From an uncultured Collinsella sp. (GTDB lineage: Bacteria; Actinomycetota; Coriobacteriia; Coriobacteriales; Coriobacteriaceae): DNA of 9,142 nucleotides. Positions 5,726 to 9,142 of this stretch are shown piece after piece (position 1 is the stretch's first letter; each line of letters opens with the position of its first letter). Made by a program: the position numbers and the translations under genes. Where the stretch lies: the NCBI GenBank assembly GCA_900547835.1, contig URIJ01000076.1, positions 1 through 9,142 of the forward strand, written 5' to 3'. A model generated the notes under the pieces. The model was not told where the DNA came from and did not search any database. It saw nothing but the letters and a program-made list of their open reading frames with translations.

Positions 5726-6607
5726 ATGAGCAATTGGCTTAAGCTCGAGGGCGATGTCTGCGCCGTAACCGGCGCACTCGGCGGTATGGGCGCCGAGATT
5801 TGCCGCGAGTTCGCCCGCAACGGCGCCAACGTCGTCCTGCTCGACCTGGACGAGGAGAAGGTCAAGGCCGCAGCCGCCGACCTCGCCGCCGAGTTTGGCA
5901 TCCACGCCGAGGGCTACAAGATGAACGCTACCGATGAAACCGAGGTTCAGGCCGCCGTCGACGCCACCATCGCCAACTTCGGCCGCGTCGACGTCCTCGT
6001 CAACACCGCCGGCATCCTGCGCTTCGCCGCTATGGAGGACCTGCCGCTGAGCGACTGGGAGCAGGTGCTCAACGTCAACCTCACCGGTTATTTCATCACC
6101 TCGCAGCGCTTTGGTCGCGAGATGATCAAGGCCGGCCAGGGTCGTCTGGTGCACATCTCCACCGTCGCCAGCCACTCCCCCGAGACGTTCTCGGGCGTGT
6201 ACAGCTCCACCAAGGCCGGCGTCAACATGATGTCCAAGATGCTTGCCGCCGAGTGGGGCCCGTACGGCGTGCGCTCCAACTGCGTCGAGCCCTGCTTCGT
6301 CAAGACCCCCATGTCGGCCAACTTCTACGCCGACCCCGAGGTCGAGAAGAGCCGCAGCCGCCTGATCGCCACGCGCCGCATCGGCGAGGTCAGCGATATC
6401 GCCAACGCCGTCATGTTCCTGGCGTCCAAGCGCTCGGACTTTACCACCGGCGACGCCATCAAGGTCGACGGCGGCTTCTCCAACATGATGGGCGACCTCA
6501 CCGCCAAGCCCGGCGGCCGTCGCGCCTATGCCGACAACTACCTTAAGAACAAGGGTGTCGAGCTCTGGTCCGACGAGTCCGGCGTCGCTAAGCCGACCGA
6601 CCAGTAA
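5726..6607 (+). CDS. Short-chain dehydrogenase/reductase (SDR family, NAD-type)
   Basis: A 293-residue cytoplasmic oxidoreductase interconverting an alcohol and a ketone. The Rossmann glycine motif is TGALGGMG (15-22). Asp40 at the end of the second strand favours NAD over NADP. NTAG is at 93-96, the active-site Asn in NVNLTG is Asn118, and YSSTK supplies Tyr159 and Lys163. Counting back from Tyr159 in classical SDRs puts Thr146, rather than Ser, at the usual active-site Ser position, with Ser145 next to it. The typical end, VDGGFS, is reached near residue 250, and about 40 further polar residues follow, longer than most family members. It is the first gene of an operon with an OFA-type transporter and a Gfo/Idh/MocA dehydrogenase. 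It does not resemble the Collinsella 7-beta-hydroxysteroid dehydrogenase as I recall it. The substrate is unknown; a polyol, sugar acid or hydroxy acid is plausible. Confidence 0.93.
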   Translation: MSNWLKLEGDVCAVTGALGGMGAEICREFARNGANVVLLDLDEEKVKAAAADLAAEFGIHAEGYKMNATDETEVQAAVDATIANFGRVDVLVNTAGILRFAAMEDLPLSDWEQVLNVNLTGYFITSQRFGREMIKAGQGRLVHISTVASHSPETFSGVYSSTKAGVNMMSKMLAAEWGPYGVRSNCVEPCFVKTPMSANFYADPEVEKSRSRLIATRRIGEVSDIANAVMFLASKRSDFTTGDAIKVDGGFSNMMGDLTAKPGGRRAYADNYLKNKGVELWSDESGVAKPTDQ

Positions 6608-6619
6608 ACCAACCTGGCA

Positions 6620-6650
6620 GGGAGGTCCCGCGGACACGCCCGCTCCTCCC
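6620..6650 (+). promoter_or_regulatory. GC-rich hairpin between the SDR and transporter genes
   Basis: GGGAGG (6620-6625) pairs with CCTCCC (6645-6650), and inside it GCGG (6630-6633) pairs with CCGC (6640-6643). It starts 12 bases after the SDR stop and has no T run. It probably protects the upstream part of the message from 3' decay or lowers downstream expression; I infer this from position alone. Confidence 0.5.
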
Positions 6651-6673
6651 CCGTATCGATTAGAAAGAGTCCA

Positions 6674-7930
6674 ATGGCTTCCACCAACTCCAACAAGGGT
6701 CGCGCCGCCGTGCTTTCTGCCGCATGCGTCACCATGTTCTTCATCAGCTCCATCGCGCTGTATTCCGTCGTGAGCAAGAACCTGCTCGCCGTCTACCCCG
6801 AGTGGTCCAGCGCCCTTACCTGGGCGTTCCCGGTCTTCCAGACCATCATGGCCGTGACGGGCATCTTCGCCGGCCGCATCTCCGATAAGATCGGCCCGCG
6901 CAACGTCGTGATCGCCGCCGCCGTGTGCTACGGCGTGGGCTGGTTCATGTCCGGCACCGTCACCGAGCCGTGGCAGTTCTACCTGTGGTTCTCGCTCGTC
7001 GCCGCCGTCGGCAACGGCCTGGGCTACAACCCCGCCCTCACCACGGGTCAGAAGTGGTTCATCGACAAGAAGGGCCTCGCCTCCGGCATCACCCTGGCCG
7101 CTTCGACCGCCGGCCCCGCCGTGCTGTCCCCGGTGCTCGCCTCGCTGCTCATCCCGAGCCTGGGCATCTTTGGCGCCCTTAAGGCACTCGGCGTCATCTT
7201 CTTTGTGATGATCGCCGTCTCCGCCCTGTTCCTGAAGGCCCCCGAGGCCGGTTGGCTGCCCGAGGGCTTCGAGGCCCCCAAGGGCGGCGCACACGCCGGC
7301 ACCTTCGGCGACCTCACCCCGGGCGAGATGGTCAAGACCCCGCGCTTCTGGGTCCTCATCGTCACCTTCGCCTTTGCCGCCACCGCCGGCACCCTGCTCG
7401 TCGGCAAGGTTGCCTCCATCGCCGCCGTCCAGCTCTTCGCCGACCCCACGAGCGCCGCAGCCGTCGCCCTCGGCGGTGTGGTCGTCTCCGTCAACACCTG
7501 CGCCAACCTGGTCGGACGTCTGTCCTTTGGCCAGATCATCGACAAGCTCGGCGCCTATAAGTCGCTGCTCATCAGCCTTGTCGTCACCATCGTCGCACTC
7601 GTCATCATGTCGATGAGCTTTACGCAGGACATGTTCTTTGTGGCGCTCGCCCTGCTCGGCTTTAGCTTTGGCGCCCTGCTCGTCATCTACCCGCCGCTCA
7701 CCGGTGGCGCCTTCGGCACCAGCAACATCGGCGTCAACTACGGCATCATGTTTTTGGGTTATGCCGCTTCCACCTGGATCAGCCAGCCCATCACCGCCGT
7801 GCTGTATCACGCCGAGGCCGGCAGCGCCGCCTACCAGCAGTCCTTCTACGGCGCCATCGTGATCGCCGCCATCGCCGTCGTGCTCACCATCTACATGATG
7901 GTCTCCGACAGCAAGAAGAAGTCCGCCTAG
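6674..7930 (+). CDS. Major facilitator transporter, OFA (oxalate/formate antiporter-like) family
   Basis: A 418-residue polytopic membrane protein with about 12 hydrophobic segments in two halves joined by a cytosolic loop (about 188-220). Motif A is GRISDKIGPRN (67-77), with a related GRLSFGQIIDKLG in the second half from residue 281. GYNPALTTGQKWF..KKGLASG (117-138) and the APEAGWLPEGF loop are typical of OFA-type carriers, which move small carboxylates. OxlT, the oxalate carrier, uses a Lys in TM11 following NYGLLYTA. Here the matching stretch is NYGIMFLG with Tyr363 in that place, so oxalate itself is doubtful (alignment from memory). The start is ATG 6674, with a weak GAAAGAG just upstream; translation may depend partly on the SDR gene. 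As the only transporter in the operon it likely imports the substrate of the two dehydrogenases or exchanges it for the product. Confidence 0.9.
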   Translation: MASTNSNKGRAAVLSAACVTMFFISSIALYSVVSKNLLAVYPEWSSALTWAFPVFQTIMAVTGIFAGRISDKIGPRNVVIAAAVCYGVGWFMSGTVTEPWQFYLWFSLVAAVGNGLGYNPALTTGQKWFIDKKGLASGITLAASTAGPAVLSPVLASLLIPSLGIFGALKALGVIFFVMIAVSALFLKAPEAGWLPEGFEAPKGGAHAGTFGDLTPGEMVKTPRFWVLIVTFAFAATAGTLLVGKVASIAAVQLFADPTSAAAVALGGVVVSVNTCANLVGRLSFGQIIDKLGAYKSLLISLVVTIVALVIMSMSFTQDMFFVALALLGFSFGALLVIYPPLTGGAFGTSNIGVNYGIMFLGYAASTWISQPITAVLYHAEAGSAAYQQSFYGAIVIAAIAVVLTIYMMVSDSKKKSA

Positions 7931-7938
7931 TTTTACCG

Positions 7939-7969
7939 ATGCGACAAAGGGACAGCCCCTTTGTCGCAT
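7939..7969. repeat. Perfect 13-base-stem palindrome (REP-like) between transporter and Gfo/Idh genes
   Basis: ATGCGACAAAGGG (7939-7951) is the exact reverse complement of 7957-7969, with the five-base loop ACAGC. Only TTT follows (7969-7971), so it is at best a partial terminator. Palindromes with an ACAAAGGGACAG core are, from memory, common dispersed repeats in gut Gram-positives. It begins eight bases after the transporter stop and would divide the operon message before the last gene. Confidence 0.75.
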
Positions 7970-7988
7970 TTCACCGGTCACCAGTATT

Positions 7989-7994
7989 AAGGAG
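7989..7994 (+). promoter_or_regulatory. Ribosome binding site of the Gfo/Idh/MocA gene
   Basis: AAGGAG sits five bases before ATG 8000. It is much stronger than the site before the transporter gene, so this gene can be translated independently even if the hairpin at 7939-7969 uncouples it. Confidence 0.7.
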
Positions 7995-7999
7995 TCGAA

Positions 8000-9040
8000 A
8001 TGTCTGAGCTCAACCCCGTCCGCATTGCCGTTATCGGCGCCGGCGCCATGGGCCGCAACCACATCCGCTTTGTCACCGAGGAGCCCGAGGCCGAGCTCGT
8101 CGCCATCGCCGACGCCTTTGAGGGCGCCCGCGCCACGGCCGAGGCCGCCGGCGTGCCGTTTTACACCGATCCCGCCCAGATGATGGACGAGGTCAAGCCC
8201 GAGGCCGTCATCATCGCCACGCCCAACGACCTGCACCTGGGCGTTGCCCGCGAGGCTGTGAAACGCAACATCGTGCCGTTGGTCGAAAAGCCGATCTCCA
8301 ACGACCTCGAGGACGCCCAGGCCTTCGCCGCCGAGGCCGAGACCGCCGGCGTGCCCGTGCTCGTGGGTCAGCACCGTCGCCACAACCCCTTTGTCAACAA
8401 GGCCAAGGAGATCATCGAGGCCGGCGAGCTGGGCAAGCTCACCGTGTCGAGCTTCCACTACATGATCTATAAGAATGACGAGTACTTCGATGTCGAGTGG
8501 CGCCGCAAGAAGGGTGCCGGCCCGATCCTGGTCAACCTGGTGCACGACGTCGACCTGCTCCGCTACCTGCTGGGCGAGCCCGTTGCCGTCCAGGGCATGC
8601 AGTCCAGCGCCGCCCGCGGTTTTGAGACCGAGGACTCCGCCGTGGTCAACGTCCGTTTTGCCGATGGCGCGCTTGCGAGCATGACCATCTCCGACGCCAC
8701 CGCCAGCCCCTGGAACTGGGAGGCAACCGCTCGCGAGGATCCGCAGTACCGCCCCTTCGACGCTGACGCCTACTTTATCGGCGGAACCTTGGGCGCCCTT
8801 TCGCTGCCCCGCCTGCACCAGTTCTCCTACAACGGTGCCTCCAACTGGCACAAGCCGCTGCAGATGGAGATTCCGGCCGTCGACCCGGCGCTGCCGCACA
8901 AGATGCAGCTCAAGCACTTTGTGAAGGTCGTTCGCCGCGAGGTCGAGCCCGTCGTGACCCCCGCCGACAACGTCAAGACGCTCACGCTGCTTAACGCCAT
9001 CAAGGAGGCCGCCGAGACCGGCCAACTCGTCGAGCTGTAA
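8000..9040 (+). CDS. Gfo/Idh/MocA family NAD-dependent dehydrogenase
   Basis: A 346-residue cytoplasmic oxidoreductase. The N-terminal Rossmann fold shows GAGAMGRNH (13-21) and Asp38 at the end of the second strand, pointing to NAD. ATPNDLH (73-79) and the catalytic EKP (96-98, Lys97) follow. The C-terminal beta-sheet domain carries GAGPILVNLVHDVDLLR (172-188) with the conserved His182. In inositol dehydrogenase IolG an Asp lies four residues before the His; here that place is Val178, and Asn179 follows. From memory, a branch of the family with ILINLIHDID has this form. The family oxidises or reduces sugars, inositols and related polyols. As the last gene of the operon it may complete a conversion begun by the SDR, for example oxidation followed by reduction of a neighbouring or the same centre. 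The exact substrate cannot be read from sequence. Confidence 0.93.
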   Translation: MSELNPVRIAVIGAGAMGRNHIRFVTEEPEAELVAIADAFEGARATAEAAGVPFYTDPAQMMDEVKPEAVIIATPNDLHLGVAREAVKRNIVPLVEKPISNDLEDAQAFAAEAETAGVPVLVGQHRRHNPFVNKAKEIIEAGELGKLTVSSFHYMIYKNDEYFDVEWRRKKGAGPILVNLVHDVDLLRYLLGEPVAVQGMQSSAARGFETEDSAVVNVRFADGALASMTISDATASPWNWEATAREDPQYRPFDADAYFIGGTLGALSLPRLHQFSYNGASNWHKPLQMEIPAVDPALPHKMQLKHFVKVVRREVEPVVTPADNVKTLTLLNAIKEAAETGQLVEL

Positions 9041-9112
9041 TGCCTTAAGAGCGGGTCGCGGCAAACTCCCCGCCGAGCGCCTTGGCCCGCCGCCAACAAG
9101 CCCCTCTTCTTT

Positions 9113-9142
9113 GCCCCGCGAGCAGCCTCCTGCCCGCGGGGC
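9113..9142 (+). terminator. Probable terminator of the SDR-MFS-Gfo/Idh operon, cut by the window edge
   Basis: GCCCCGCG (9113-9120) pairs perfectly with CGCGGGGC (9135-9142) around a 14-base loop, 72 bases after the last stop codon. The window ends at the stem, so the expected T run cannot be seen. The 9041-9112 stretch before it shows no gene or motif I can support. Confidence 0.6.

Noticed and set aside
5726..6607. Identification of the SDR as a bile acid hydroxysteroid dehydrogenase
   Set aside because: Such enzymes occur in Collinsella-like bacteria, but this sequence does not resemble the 7-beta enzyme as I recall it, and the neighbours (OFA carrier, Gfo/Idh/MocA) point toward small polar substrates. 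It is not excluded, only unsupported.
5561..9064. A 1167-codon open frame on the minus strand across the whole SDR-MFS-Gfo/Idh operon
   Set aside because: It lies antisense to three well-supported genes, has repetitive Gly/Asp/Val/His-rich composition with no domain, and starts without a ribosome binding site. High-GC codon use with C or G in third positions removes stops from this antisense frame.

Overview
The window reads as chromosomal DNA of a high-GC Gram-positive gut-type bacterium, most likely a coriobacterium such as Collinsella. This is an inference from strong G/C preference at third codon positions, the style of the paired ABC exporter halves and the general look of the proteins. 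No rRNA or marker gene is present to settle it. I see no phage, transposase, tRNA or CRISPR-Cas genes.

Region 1 (1-3110): the end of an ABC exporter operon. Two half-transporters (TMD+NBD each) overlap by 8 bases (ATGAGTAA). The first is cut by the left window edge. Their ATPase motifs are degenerate in a complementary way: the first has Asp for the catalytic Glu and Gln for the switch His, and the second has LSQGQ instead of LSGGQ. This is the hallmark of a heterodimeric exporter with one active and one degenerate ATP site. A strong intrinsic terminator closes the operon.

Region 2 (3111-3478): about 370 bases without a credible gene. It holds an unusual array of six GGGA-N7-TCCC boxes in alternating orientation, with an exact 62-base period. 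After that come a weak candidate promoter, a 15-base palindrome and a clear ribosome binding site.

Region 3 (3479-4570): a membrane-anchored GGDEF diguanylate cyclase with an intact active-site motif and no visible RxxD inhibitory site.

Region 4 (4614-9142): a LysR-type regulator on the minus strand, divergent from a three-gene plus-strand operon. The operon encodes a short-chain dehydrogenase (SDR), an OFA-type major facilitator transporter and a Gfo/Idh/MocA dehydrogenase. The roughly 230-base divergent control region holds candidate promoters in both directions, several dyads and a 5'-leader hairpin. Each operon gap contains a strong hairpin, and a likely terminator starts at the right window edge. 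The simplest reading is an inducible uptake and redox-conversion module for a small organic acid, polyol or sugar derivative. The substrate cannot be named from sequence.

The most unusual non-coding structure is the 62-base-period palindrome array. The most interesting gene set is the lysR / SDR-OFA transporter-Gfo/Idh module, whose two dehydrogenases from unrelated families could form an oxidation-reduction pair.
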